From DATCZS01 sp036525795 (GTDB taxonomy: Bacteria > Actinomycetota > Acidimicrobiia > Spongiisociales > ZC4RG35): DNA of 32,289 nucleotides. Every line of letters begins with the position of its first letter. Within the stretch, counting starts at the first letter, position 1. The stretch is taken from contig DATCZS010000092.1 in NCBI GenBank assembly GCA_036525795.1, positions 1-32,289 of the forward strand, written 5' to 3'. Positions 7,526-15,281 of this stretch are shown here, one piece after another. A program made the translations under genes and the position numbers. The notes beneath the pieces were generated by a model. It was not told the DNA's origin, ran no database searches, and saw only the letters and a list, made by a program, of their open reading frames with translations.

Positions 7526-8253
7526 CAGGTCTCTCCTGTCCAGCGTCTCATGATCTGAAGCTCCTCTGCGGTCGGGGGGTCGAGCACCGTGACCTCGGTG
7601 GCCACCGGCACCTGCCATTCGAACCCTTCGACGGCCTGTTCGACGTCGAACCCGCTCTGCACCGCCTCGAGTGTGAGCTCTCCGCCAGGGAATCCGAAGC
7701 GCCCCCGCGGGGTGACCAGTTGGACCGGGCCCCGGCCCCGGGTCCGGGGGGACCGGCGGCCGTCGGCTTCGTAGCCGGGCGCGGTGACGAAGTCGACTCT
7801 CTCGACGAACCGGCGCGGGTCGTGCGGCATGACGATCACGGTGCGACCCACCAGCGACGCGATGTCGTGGGCGCCTCCGCTTCCCACCAGCCTGACCCTG
7901 GGCGCGCGGTAGTCGCCGATGACGGTCGAGTTGAGATTCCCGCGCCGGTCGACCTGGGCGGCAGACAGGACGGCGACATCGACCCGGCCGGCCTGCAGGT
8001 CGCCGAACACTAGGGCGCAGTCTCCCAGACAGGAGGCACCGGCAGCCACCGAGGGGCTCCCGGTGGACATGGGCAGGGCGGGCGGGACCGTCCCGTACGC
8101 CCCGGACTCGTAGATGAGCGTCAGGTTCGGGGCATGGGTGTGCTTGGCCACCAGGGCGGCGACGGAGGGGACCCCGATCCCGACGAAACAGGCCTCGCCG
8201 TCTTCGAGCGATCTGGCTGCGACCACCGACATCCGTTCGTCGTCGCGGATCAT
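7525..8253 (-). CDS. Class I CoA-transferase beta subunit (IpdB/GctB-like)
   Basis: A 242-residue subunit of a glutaconate CoA-transferase-type heteromer. It starts at ATG 8253, overlapping the alpha-subunit stop (ATGA). The frame is open further upstream but that part is out-of-frame alpha-subunit sequence. Family features: LTLIYESGAYG (about residues 42-52), where the ESG glutamate corresponds to the catalytic one of the glutaconate enzyme; GRVDVAVLSAAQVDRRGNLN (about 94-113); and VRLVGSGGAHDIAS. In mycobacteria the IpdAB pair is a fold-relative that opens the last steroid ring as a hydrolase. The ESG glutamate leaves true CoA transfer possible here. It pairs with the gene at 8250-9107. I cannot decide between the two activities from sequence alone. 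Confidence 0.87.
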   Translation of the reverse strand: MIRDDERMSVVAARSLEDGEACFVGIGVPSVAALVAKHTHAPNLTLIYESGAYGTVPPALPMSTGSPSVAAGASCLGDCALVFGDLQAGRVDVAVLSAAQVDRRGNLNSTVIGDYRAPRVRLVGSGGAHDIASLVGRTVIVMPHDPRRFVERVDFVTAPGYEADGRRSPRTRGRGPVQLVTPRGRFGFPGGELTLEAVQSGFDVEQAVEGFEWQVPVATEVTVLDPPTAEELQIMRRWTGET

Positions 8254-9107
8254 CTCCACGCCAGGCCCTCTCGGTCGATCCGGTCCAGATACTGCTCGCG
8301 GGTGATGTCCACCCAGGAGGAGAGGTGCCCGGCCAGCCCTTCCGGGGTGCGGGCCGCCGCGTCGTAGCTCCGGAAGTGGGCGTTGTCGCGGGTGTAATAG
8401 CCCTCGACGTAGGAAGGGTGCGCTCCCCAGCGCACCGGCGAGATCGCCGTCACGCGGTGGGCCGGAAGCACCGTTCGGTTCGGGTCGCCGTCGATCACGG
8501 AAGGTTCGACGATCTCCTCGACGGTCACGAGGACCCTCTTGGAGGCGAGTGCGCCGACCACGGTGTCGCCGACCACTCCCCACAGCTGGACGTTGCCGCG
8601 GGTGTCGGCCCGCTGGGCGTGGATGAGCGCCACGTCCGGCTCCAGGGCGGGGATGGCCGTCAGCTCCTCACCGGTGTAGGGACAGTCGATCCGACGAAGG
8701 TTGGGGAGGACCGTCTGGGCGTCGCCTGCCGCCAGCACCCGCGCCGGGAGGAAGGGCACGCCCCAGGCGGCCGCCTGCAGGCGGAGGACCATGGACCAGT
8801 TGGTCCATTCCTCCCAGTCGATCGACCCGTCTGCGACCGCTCGCCGAAAGGCATGGGCGATGCCGACGTCCGGGTTGCCGATCCACCCGAAGATCACCTT
8901 CGACACGCAGCCGGCGGCGATGAGCTGATCGGCGAGGATGTCTGCGCCGCTGCGACAGATCGTCAGATCTCGCTTCCCGGCGCGGATCAACTCGTGGCCG
9001 AGGGCATACGGGACGGCGTGGCCGAATCCGCCGAGGAAGACGACGTCGCCGTCGGATACGTGATCAGCCGCGAGCGCTGCGAGATTTTTCGGACTGGTTG
9101 AGTCCAC
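8250..9107 (-). CDS. Class I CoA-transferase alpha subunit (IpdA/GctA-like)
   Basis: A 285-residue alpha subunit matching the usual length of IpdA. The opening DGDVVFLGGFGHAVP is the glycine-rich start of class I CoA-transferases. Diagnostic for the GctA/IpdA branch are EEWTNWSMVLRLQAAAWG (about residues 98-115), VPFLPARVLA and DVALIHAQRADTRGNVQLWG. The start is GTG at 9107, which makes a 44-bp overlap with the crotonase gene; starting later would remove part of the first helix. Its stop overlaps the beta-subunit ATG by four bases, so the subunits are coupled. With crotonase before it and beta subunit after it, the order is the same as Rv3550-Rv3551-Rv3552 (echA20-ipdA-ipdB) of Mycobacterium tuberculosis. 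Confidence 0.87.
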   Translation of the reverse strand: MDSTSPKNLAALAADHVSDGDVVFLGGFGHAVPYALGHELIRAGKRDLTICRSGADILADQLIAAGCVSKVIFGWIGNPDVGIAHAFRRAVADGSIDWEEWTNWSMVLRLQAAAWGVPFLPARVLAAGDAQTVLPNLRRIDCPYTGEELTAIPALEPDVALIHAQRADTRGNVQLWGVVGDTVVGALASKRVLVTVEEIVEPSVIDGDPNRTVLPAHRVTAISPVRWGAHPSYVEGYYTRDNAHFRSYDAAARTPEGLAGHLSSWVDITREQYLDRIDREGLAWR

Positions 9108-9936
9108 GCTCGAAGGTGTCCTTGTAGGTGTCGAGCTCGTGCTTGTTGCGCTCGCGGAACTGCTGGAAGTCTGGCTTCCGCCTCTCGAGGAAGGCGTTCA
9201 TGCCCTCCATGGACTCCTCGGTGCCCCAGATGTTGGCCAGCAGCTCCATGCCGTGCTGCCACGACGGGTACAGGGCGTCTGAGTCGAAGTTGAGCGACAC
9301 CTTGGTGGCCCGAATGGTCTGGCTGGAGTACCCGATGATCTGGCGGCACACCTCTTCGACCTTGGCGCGCAGCTGGTCGGCGGGGACCGCGATGTTTGCG
9401 AGGCCGATCTCGGCTGCCTCCTTCCCCGAGTACGTCTTGCAGAGGAAGATCATCTCCTTGGCGCGACGTTCGCCGATCAGCTTGGCGATGTACTGGGTCG
9501 CGCCGACGGTGGGACACGCACCGACCCTGGCGCCGGTCTGGCCGAAGGTGGAATCCTCTGCCGCGATCACGAGGTCACACCACAGCATCAGCTCGTGTCC
9601 GCCGCCCACACAGGGGCCCTCGACCATGGCGATCACCGGGATGGGAAGGTTGCGGATGGTCATTGCCACCTTGAGCATCCGATCGTTCCACATGTAGGAG
9701 TTGGCCTTGTTGAGCTTCATCATGGCGTGGAAGTCCCCACCGGCCGAGAAGGCTCCGCCGGCCCCGGACACCACTGCGGCGGCAATGGACGGATCCTCCC
9801 TGGTGCGGTTGAAGGCATCGGCGAGTTCGTCGAGGGTCTGCTCCCGGAACGCGTTCTTCACTTCGGGACGGTTGATGGTGATCCACGCGATGTTGTCCAC
9901 AACCTCGTAGAGGATCTCGCCGTACTCGCCTTCCAT
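9064..9936 (-). CDS. Enoyl-CoA hydratase/isomerase family protein with MenB/BadI-like features
   Basis: A 290-residue crotonase-fold enzyme acting on an acyl-CoA. It starts at ATG 9936, with GAAAGGA upstream at 9950-9944. The frame upstream of it is non-coding. The oxyanion-hole blocks are AFSAGGDFHAMM (62-73) and GPCVGGGHE (107-115). The C-terminal half, from FGQTGARVG (131-139) through AKEMIFLCKTYSG to MNAFLERRKPDF, resembles MenB and BadI, which make or break rings by Claisen or retro-Claisen chemistry. However, Glu115 matches the first catalytic glutamate of true hydratases, and Pro142 stands where MenB and BadI carry their catalytic Asp. The reaction is therefore uncertain. First gene of the four-gene minus-strand operon. 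Confidence 0.87.
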   Translation of the reverse strand: MEGEYGEILYEVVDNIAWITINRPEVKNAFREQTLDELADAFNRTREDPSIAAAVVSGAGGAFSAGGDFHAMMKLNKANSYMWNDRMLKVAMTIRNLPIPVIAMVEGPCVGGGHELMLWCDLVIAAEDSTFGQTGARVGACPTVGATQYIAKLIGERRAKEMIFLCKTYSGKEAAEIGLANIAVPADQLRAKVEEVCRQIIGYSSQTIRATKVSLNFDSDALYPSWQHGMELLANIWGTEESMEGMNAFLERRKPDFQQFRERNKHELDTYKDTFERGLNQSEKSRSARG

Positions 9937-10014
9937 CGGAGGTTCCTTTCGCCCGATACTCGGTCTCTTCCGGCCCCGGTGGCCTTCCGTGGCGCCCTCC
10001 GAGGCCGATGTTGC

Positions 10015-10026
10015 ATCGTATAGGAT
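10015..10026. promoter_or_regulatory. Candidate back-to-back -10 elements between divergent operons
   Basis: The 131-bp gap between the crotonase operon (minus) and the MFS gene (plus) contains ATCGTATAGGAT. It reads TAGGAT on the plus strand (10021-10026) and TACGAT on the minus strand (10020-10015), both fitting TANNNT. Predicted starts are about 10033 (plus; 35-base leader) and about 10008 (minus; roughly 72-base leader with the Shine-Dalgarno GAAAGGA). No TTGACA-like -35 box is seen on either side. This is a sequence-pattern call only. Confidence 0.4.
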
Positions 10027-10067
10027 CGCCGTCAGCCCATGCCACCCCACCCCTCCGGCACACGCCC

Positions 10068-11276
10068 ATGTCCGTGACGCCGCCGTCGCGCGCCGGGCGT
10101 CTGCTGAGCGGTCGTCCCCTCACCACGGCGCTCGTCTACGTCCTGGTCGGGATCCTCCCGCTGTACCTGACCAGCTCGCAGCTGCTGTCACTTCAAGACG
10201 AACTCGGGTTCTCGGCGGCGCGGCTCGGGTTCGCCACCGCCCTCCACTTCGGGCTTGCGGCGGTGGCGGCGCGTCCGATCGGAGGGATCGTCGCCAGGAT
10301 CGGCGCCCAGGCGGGTCTCAGGGTCGGATCCGGCATCGCCGTCACGGCCAGCATCGTCGCCGTCGGCGCCCAGACGTGGTGGCTTCTGCTGGCGGTGACC
10401 TCGCTGGGGGGCCTGGCCAACGGATTCATGCAGGTGTCGACCAACGTGTTTCTCGCCACCGATGCCGCCTTCCACCGCCAGGGGGTCTCGTTCGGGGCAA
10501 AACAGGGGGCGATCCCTCTGGGCAATGCCATGGCGGGCGCCCTGCTTCCGGTGGTCGGTGTCACGCTCGGATGGCGATGGCCGTTCGCCATCGCCGCCGT
10601 GCTGGCTGCACTGTCGATCGCCATCTCGCCCAGGTTGCAGAACCCGCCGGCAGAGTCGGCACCTTCGCGCGCCGGCGCCCGCACCCCGGTCTCGGCGTCG
10701 CTCAAGTGGCTGGCGGTCGGAGGGTTCTGCGGCGGCGCCGCCGGCAACTCGCTCGCCTTGTTCGTGGTCCCCTCGGCAGTCGACGTCGGGGTGGGGGAAG
10801 CGGCCGCCGGAGCGTTTCTCGCCTGGAGTGCCGGGTTGGTGTTCGCCTTCCGGGTGGTGGCGGGATGGCTGGCGGATCGGACCCGCAGCAGCGGACACCG
10901 CGAGATGGTCGCGATGCTGGCGCTGGGCGCGGCCGCCGGGGCGGTGCTCGCCGCCACCTCGTCGTCTGGTGTGTACCTGGTGGCGATGGCCCTGGCGATG
11001 ATCGGATCGTGGGGCTGGCCCGGCCTGGTCTACTTCACGGTGGTCCGGATCCATCCGGAGGCGCCGGCGCGGGCGTCCGGAGTGATCCTCGCCGGCAACC
11101 TCACCGGGACGATGCTGGGACCGATGGCGGTGGGACTCCTCGCCGATCGCGGGCAGTTCGGAACCGCCTGGGTGCTGTGCGCCGTGCTCTCGGCGGTCGC
11201 CGCCGCGGCGATGTCGCGCAGCCTGTGGCTGTACAGGGCGCGCGCCGTTCCGGCCCAGGCGGCCGGCCGGCCATAG
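10068..11276 (+). CDS. MFS transporter
   Basis: A 402-residue carrier with about twelve hydrophobic segments. The start ATG at 10068 is preferred over an in-frame ATG at 10008, because the latter lies upstream of the predicted transcription start and would add 20 polar residues. MFS marks are ARPIGGIVARIGAQ between TM2 and TM3, GGLANGFMQVSTN in TM4, and FRVVAGWLADRTR in the second half. The helix containing GAKQGAIPLGNAMAG resembles cyanate/nitrate-type and other small-anion MFS carriers, but this does not identify the substrate. It heads a plus-strand group with the cupin, monooxygenase and CinA-like genes, with gaps of 7-43 bp between them. Confidence 0.85.
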   Translation: MSVTPPSRAGRLLSGRPLTTALVYVLVGILPLYLTSSQLLSLQDELGFSAARLGFATALHFGLAAVAARPIGGIVARIGAQAGLRVGSGIAVTASIVAVGAQTWWLLLAVTSLGGLANGFMQVSTNVFLATDAAFHRQGVSFGAKQGAIPLGNAMAGALLPVVGVTLGWRWPFAIAAVLAALSIAISPRLQNPPAESAPSRAGARTPVSASLKWLAVGGFCGGAAGNSLALFVVPSAVDVGVGEAAAGAFLAWSAGLVFAFRVVAGWLADRTRSSGHREMVAMLALGAAAGAVLAATSSSGVYLVAMALAMIGSWGWPGLVYFTVVRIHPEAPARASGVILAGNLTGTMLGPMAVGLLADRGQFGTAWVLCAVLSAVAAAAMSRSLWLYRARAVPAQAAGRP

Positions 11277-11303
11277 GATCTGCCAGGAGAGGAAGGAGAC
11301 GAC

Positions 11304-11681
11304 ATGGAGGCATCCACCGAGTTGGTCGAGCAGGGGACGTTCGATCCCGCCGACTACGTCGACGAGTTGCAGGCGGCCCCGGACAACTTCGACGTGGGGA
11401 CGAGCGTCTGGTTCGAGAATCACAAGATCAGGGTGTGGGAGATCCTGCTCAAGCCGGGGGAACGCGGGCCCTTCCACGCCCACACCCGGAACTACTTCTG
11501 GACCGTCGTCGAAGGATCGCGGGGACTGCAGCGCTTCGCAGACGGCACATACGCCGTGCGCGACTACGCCGTCGGCGAGACCAAGTACCTCGAGCACACT
11601 CCCGAGACCGCCCTGATCCACGACCTGGAGAACATCGGCGACACCGATCTGCGCTTTGTGACCGTCGAGCTTCTCGACTGA
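11304..11681 (+). CDS. Small single-domain cupin
   Basis: A 125-residue single-cupin protein with a good Shine-Dalgarno (GGAAGGAG before ATG 11304). Cupin motif 1 is present as PGERGPFHAHTRNYFW (about 51-66). The two metal-type histidines of H-x-H are kept, but the glutamate usually found four to five residues later is replaced by aromatic residues. Motif 2 is only weakly seen around LIHDLENIGD, which has a histidine. Small cupins of this sort serve as dioxygenases, isomerases or ligand sensors. Lying between a carrier and a flavin monooxygenase, it may act on the hydroxylated product or bind the substrate. The metal may be held by fewer ligands than usual. Confidence 0.75.
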   Translation: MEASTELVEQGTFDPADYVDELQAAPDNFDVGTSVWFENHKIRVWEILLKPGERGPFHAHTRNYFWTVVEGSRGLQRFADGTYAVRDYAVGETKYLEHTPETALIHDLENIGDTDLRFVTVELLD

Positions 11682-11724
11682 GGGTGATCTCCCCGGTGCC
11701 CCGCCTCGAATTCCCTCACGCACC

Positions 11725-12906
11725 GTGAACCGCCCCCGGGTGCTCGTGGCGGGCGGTTCGATCGGTGGGCTGACCACCGCCGTCCTCCTGCGCGATCTGG
11801 GGTACGACGTCGAGGTGTTCGAGCGGGCGTCGGCTGCCCTCCAGGAGCGGGGGACCGGCATCGTCGTGTTGCCGGTCACCGAGCGGTACTTCACCGAACG
11901 CGGCGGCGAGGACGATCGTGTCAGCCTCGAGCTGACCTACTGGACCTACGTCAACGCAGACGGGGAGGTCCTCTCCGCCGATCCGGACCGCTTCCGGTTC
12001 AGCGGCTGGAACACGGTGTATCGCGCCTTGCTCGACGCCTTCGATCTCGACCGGTATCACCTCGACTCGGAGATGGTCGGCTTCGACCGGCGCGCCGACG
12101 GCGTGACCCTCGTTCTCTCAGACGGGCGCAGGATCGACGGCGACCTCCTGGTGTGCGCAGACGGGCTCGCCTCGACGGCGCGCAAGATCCTTCTGCCCGC
12201 CACCGAGCCGGTCTACGCGGGATACGTCGCCTGGCGGGGCGTGACACCCGAACGGGTGCTCGGGCCGGAGACGCTGCAGGCGGTGACAGACGCAATGCTG
12301 TACCAGGTGCTGGACCGCAGCCACATCCTGGTGTACGCAATCCCGGATGCAGGAGGCAGCATCGAGCCGGGGGAGCGGATCATCAACTCGGTCTGGTACC
12401 GGAACTACGCAGACGACGGTACCTTCGATGCCCTGATGACCGACACGAGCGGCCGTCGCCGCACCGCAACCATGCCTCCTGGCACGATCCGCCCCGATTT
12501 CGTGGCGGAGATGAGGGAGACCGCTGCCGCCACCCTCGCCCCGCAGATCCGCGACATCGTGCTGTCGTGTGAGGAGCCGCTCGTGCAGGCGATCTTCGAC
12601 CTCGAGTCGCAACAGATGGCGTTCGGCCGGGTGTGCATCCTCGGTGATGCCGCGTTCGGATTGCGGCCCCACGTTGCGGCCGGTCAGGCCAAGGCGTGCG
12701 CCGACGCCTGGGCACTGCGTGACGCGCTGGTCGAGTGCGACCACGACATCGACGCAGCCCTCAGCCGCTGGGAGCCGCGCCAGCTCGAGTTGGGTCGCAC
12801 CGCGGTGTCCCGGACGAGGGAGATGGGCCATCGATCGCAGGTCGCAGGGACGATGTTCCCGGGCGATCAGACATGGAAGTTCGGGCTGTGGGAGCCCGGG
12901 AACTGA
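11725..12906 (+). CDS. FAD-dependent monooxygenase (class A aromatic hydroxylase, DHPH-like)
   Basis: A 393-residue class A flavoprotein hydroxylase starting at GTG 11725. The N-terminal FAD-binding turn reads VAGGSIGGLTTAVLLRDLGY and ends at the acidic residue of VEVFERAS. The DG motif is LLVCADGLASTARK (about 140-153). The second FAD motif is GRVCILGDAAFGLRPHVAAG (about 304-323). The GGSIGGL start and the RPHVAAG ending resemble 2,6-dihydroxypyridine 3-hydroxylase and its relatives, which use NAD(P)H and O2 to hydroxylate electron-rich rings. The true substrate is open; an aromatic or N-heteroaromatic acid is a reasonable inference. The next gene begins seven bases after the stop. Confidence 0.87.
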   Translation: MNRPRVLVAGGSIGGLTTAVLLRDLGYDVEVFERASAALQERGTGIVVLPVTERYFTERGGEDDRVSLELTYWTYVNADGEVLSADPDRFRFSGWNTVYRALLDAFDLDRYHLDSEMVGFDRRADGVTLVLSDGRRIDGDLLVCADGLASTARKILLPATEPVYAGYVAWRGVTPERVLGPETLQAVTDAMLYQVLDRSHILVYAIPDAGGSIEPGERIINSVWYRNYADDGTFDALMTDTSGRRRTATMPPGTIRPDFVAEMRETAAATLAPQIRDIVLSCEEPLVQAIFDLESQQMAFGRVCILGDAAFGLRPHVAAGQAKACADAWALRDALVECDHDIDAALSRWEPRQLELGRTAVSRTREMGHRSQVAGTMFPGDQTWKFGLWEPGN

Positions 12907-12913
12907 GGAGCGG

Positions 12914-14086
12914 ATGATCGTCGAAGTCATCGCGGTGGGAACCGAACTGCTGATCGGACAGATCGTCAACACCAACGGCTCTGCCATCGGGGCTCTCCTG
13001 GCGGACGAGGGCTTCGACGCCCACCACCAGGTGACCGTGGGCGACAACCTCGGACGGCTCACTCGGGCGATCACCACCGCCCTGGAGAGGGCCGATGCCG
13101 TGATCCTCACCGGAGGAATCGGTCCAACCCAGGACGACCTCACCAGGGAGGCGATCTGCGCCGCCACCGGCAGGCCGATGGCCCGCGACGAGGAGTACGC
13201 CGAGAAGATCAGACAGCGCATCCTCGCCCGAAGGGGCTCGGTCGCCGACAGCGTGTTGCGGATGGCGGATCATCCGGAGGGTGCGGAGCCGCTCCCCAAC
13301 AGTCAGGGTGTCGCCCTGGGCATCGCCCTCCACCACGACGGAAAGTGGATCTTCGCGGTGCCGGGTGTCCCCCGCGAGATGAGGGCGTTGCTCGATGAGG
13401 AGGTGATGCCCCGGCTGCGGGCGGCGTCTGGCGGCCCGACGTCGATCAAGAGCCGGGTGCTGCACACCTGGGGCTACGGGGAGTCCCAGATCGCCGAGGT
13501 CCTCGACGATCTCTATCGGTCCACCAACCCCTCGATCGCCTTCCTCATCACCGACATGGAGGTCAAGGTCCGGATCACGGCAAAGGCCGCGACCGAAGCG
13601 GCGGCAGAGGCGCTGATCGCCCCCGTCGAGACCGAGGTGCGAAGGCGGTTGGGTGATCTCATCTTCGCCACCGACGACGAGTCGATCCTCGATGTGATCG
13701 ATCGGGCGATGTCGAATCACGGGTGGACCGTCGCGGTGTGCGAGGTGGCCACCGTCGGTCAGGTCGGGGCGCGGCTGGCGGCAGGGATCCCGCAGGTCCT
13801 TGCCGCGGCGACGACCCTCACCGGCGACCCGGGGACGGCGACCGAGCTCGCCGAGAGAGCCAGATCGGGTTCGGGGGCAGATGTCGGGGTGGGTATTGCG
13901 GCAGTCGAGGTGGTGGACGACGCCGGCCAGCCGGCCAGCCTCGTCACCTTCGCCGTTGCCACTCCGGAGGCGACCCGGGAGCGGCAGATGCGCTTCTTCG
14001 GCACCGGCGAGAGGGCCGTCTCCTACGCCGCCGGCGCCGCCCTCCACGTGCTCAGGCTCGGCGCATCCGGCGCGTGGTGGGTCTGA
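12914..14086 (+). CDS. CinA family protein with degenerate PncC (NMN deamidase) domain
   Basis: A 390-residue CinA-like protein; GAGGAG at 12905-12910 precedes ATG 12914. The N-terminal COG1058 (MoCF-like, ADP-ribose pyrophosphatase type) domain is well kept: VGTELLIGQIVNTN (8-21), TGGIGPTQDDLTREA (66-80) and VPGVPREMRAL (149-159). A linker domain follows. The C-terminal PncC domain normally opens with an ESCTGG-type motif that carries the serine of nicotinamide mononucleotide deamidase. Here the matching place reads CEVATVGQ (276-283), with no serine. The usual TGIAGP block is also unrecognisable. The N-terminal nucleotide hydrolase may work while the deamidase is lost. It probably follows the monooxygenase gene by read-through rather than by function. 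Confidence 0.85.
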   Translation: MIVEVIAVGTELLIGQIVNTNGSAIGALLADEGFDAHHQVTVGDNLGRLTRAITTALERADAVILTGGIGPTQDDLTREAICAATGRPMARDEEYAEKIRQRILARRGSVADSVLRMADHPEGAEPLPNSQGVALGIALHHDGKWIFAVPGVPREMRALLDEEVMPRLRAASGGPTSIKSRVLHTWGYGESQIAEVLDDLYRSTNPSIAFLITDMEVKVRITAKAATEAAAEALIAPVETEVRRRLGDLIFATDDESILDVIDRAMSNHGWTVAVCEVATVGQVGARLAAGIPQVLAAATTLTGDPGTATELAERARSGSGADVGVGIAAVEVVDDAGQPASLVTFAVATPEATRERQMRFFGTGERAVSYAAGAALHVLRLGASGAWWV

Positions 14087-14101
14087 CGCCGATCCCGACG
14101 T

Positions 14102-15052
14102 TCAGGCGGCTTCCACCTGGCGTCTGATGTCACCGGCGAAGCGCGCGGCGGTCTCGTCGTCGAAGGGCGCCGCCGTTTGGATGATGAAGTGGGTAATCCC
14201 GATCTTCTTCCACGCCACCATCAGCTCGGTCATCCGGTCCTGGGTGGTCACGTAGATGTCGGCATCGTCGAGGACCGAGTCGTCGAGTCGGTTCGCCTCC
14301 ATCTGAGTGCGGAAGAAGCGCATCGCCTCTGCCTCTGTGTCACGCACCACCGGGCTGAGAAACGCCGACCGTTCGATCTCGTCCGGGTCGCGCCCCTCCT
14401 CCTCGCACCGCTGCAGGAACACCTCGTGTTTGCGGCGAAGACGTTCGAGGTCCGGGTGGGCAACCCAGTTCCACATGTCGGCGTAGCGGGCGACTGTCCG
14501 CAGCGTCTTCTGCTCGCCGCCCCCACCGATCAAGATCGGGAGACGATCCTGGATCGGCCGGGGCCACAGGCGCGCGTCATGCAGCCGGTACCGGCCCGTA
14601 CCGGGCGAGGTGACGGCTTTGCCGTCGAGGAGGTCGCGGAGGGCGGCGGCCGACTCGTCGAGCCATGCCAGCCTCTCCCCGGCGCTTGCGCCGAACTCGA
14701 TCCCGAAGGCGGTGTGCTCTGGCTCGAACCATCCGGCGCCGAGACCAAGGATCGCCCTTCCGCCCGAGACGTGATCGAGCGTCGTCACCTTCTTGGCGAG
14801 GAGACCCGGATTCCAGAACGTGTTGGCGCCGGTGAGAACGCCCAACCGGACCGTCGAGGTCACCTGCGACCAGGCGGTGAGGAGGGTGGACGCATCGAAG
14901 GTGTCCTGGTCGGGTGCTCCCATGCACGCCACCACGTGCTCCATGGTCCACAACGTGTCGTACCCCAGTTCTTCGGCGCGAATCGCCGCCGCCCGTGCCT
15001 CCGGCCAGGAGAAGACCTGGTTCCAGGGCTGCAACCCCAGCGTGATGTTCAT
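14102..15052 (-). CDS. LLM class flavin-dependent (probably F420) oxidoreductase
   Basis: A 316-residue TIM-barrel enzyme of the luciferase-like superfamily. Marks are AEELGYDTLWTMEH (27-40), TSTVRLGVLTGANTFWNPG, KKVTTLDHVSGGRAILGLG (87-105), AGWFEPEHTAFG and LPILIGGGGEQKTLRTVARY (about 170-189). The VSGGR and GAGW..EH blocks are characteristic of F420-dependent members common in actinomycetotes, although FMN cannot be excluded. It would catalyse hydride transfer or oxygen insertion on an unknown small molecule. It is alone between the convergent CinA gene (15 bp away) and a 251-bp upstream gap. No Shine-Dalgarno is visible, and a -10-like box lies 6 bases before the ATG, so it may be leaderless. 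Confidence 0.88.
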   Translation of the reverse strand: MNITLGLQPWNQVFSWPEARAAAIRAEELGYDTLWTMEHVVACMGAPDQDTFDASTLLTAWSQVTSTVRLGVLTGANTFWNPGLLAKKVTTLDHVSGGRAILGLGAGWFEPEHTAFGIEFGASAGERLAWLDESAAALRDLLDGKAVTSPGTGRYRLHDARLWPRPIQDRLPILIGGGGEQKTLRTVARYADMWNWVAHPDLERLRRKHEVFLQRCEEEGRDPDEIERSAFLSPVVRDTEAEAMRFFRTQMEANRLDDSVLDDADIYVTTQDRMTELMVAWKKIGITHFIIQTAAPFDDETAARFAGDIRRQVEAA

Positions 15053-15058
15053 CCGGCG

Positions 15059-15087
15059 ACGGTACGCCCGGGCACACGGAGCCGCAA
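15059..15087 (-). promoter_or_regulatory. Candidate promoter of the LLM gene, leaderless
   Basis: Read on the minus strand, TTGCGG (15087-15082), a 17-base spacer and TACCGT (15064-15059) precede the ATG at 15052. Six bases separate the -10 box from the A of the ATG, so transcription would begin at the start codon. No Shine-Dalgarno is present, in agreement. Confidence 0.35.
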
Positions 15088-15244
15088 CCGCCTGCTGTGG
15101 TGGAGCCGCCGGCCGATCCGCCGGCCTTTCGCCTCTCTTTGGCGGCCCTCTTCTCCGCGCCCGCCGAGGACGGTGAGGACATCGGCCACGCCGGCGAGGG
15201 TCACACCCACCAGAAGACCGCCGTCTCTCTGAGAAGAAGACGCA

Positions 15245-15281
15245 ATTCGCCTCCCGGGGGCCGTCCTTCCGGGGGGCGAAT
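15245..15281 (-). terminator. Strong hairpin downstream of the Gfo/Idh operon
   Basis: A 13-base stem with one mismatch (15245-15257 against 15269-15281; ATTCGCC at the base, CCGG at the top) surrounds an 11-base loop. It begins 22 bases after the stop codon at 15304. On the minus strand it is followed by the pyrimidine-rich TGCGTCTTCTTCTC, a weak U-tract, as is common in high-GC bacteria. Confidence 0.6.

Noticed and set aside
10188..11894. A 568-codon open frame on the minus strand opposite the MFS/cupin region.
   Set aside because: Low-complexity Arg/Gly/His-rich translation without any recognisable motif, lying opposite well-supported genes.
15108..15125. GCCGGC inverted repeat followed by CTTTC as a terminator.
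   Set aside because: It is not downstream of any plus-strand gene, has only six pairs, and GCCGGC is common by chance at this base composition.
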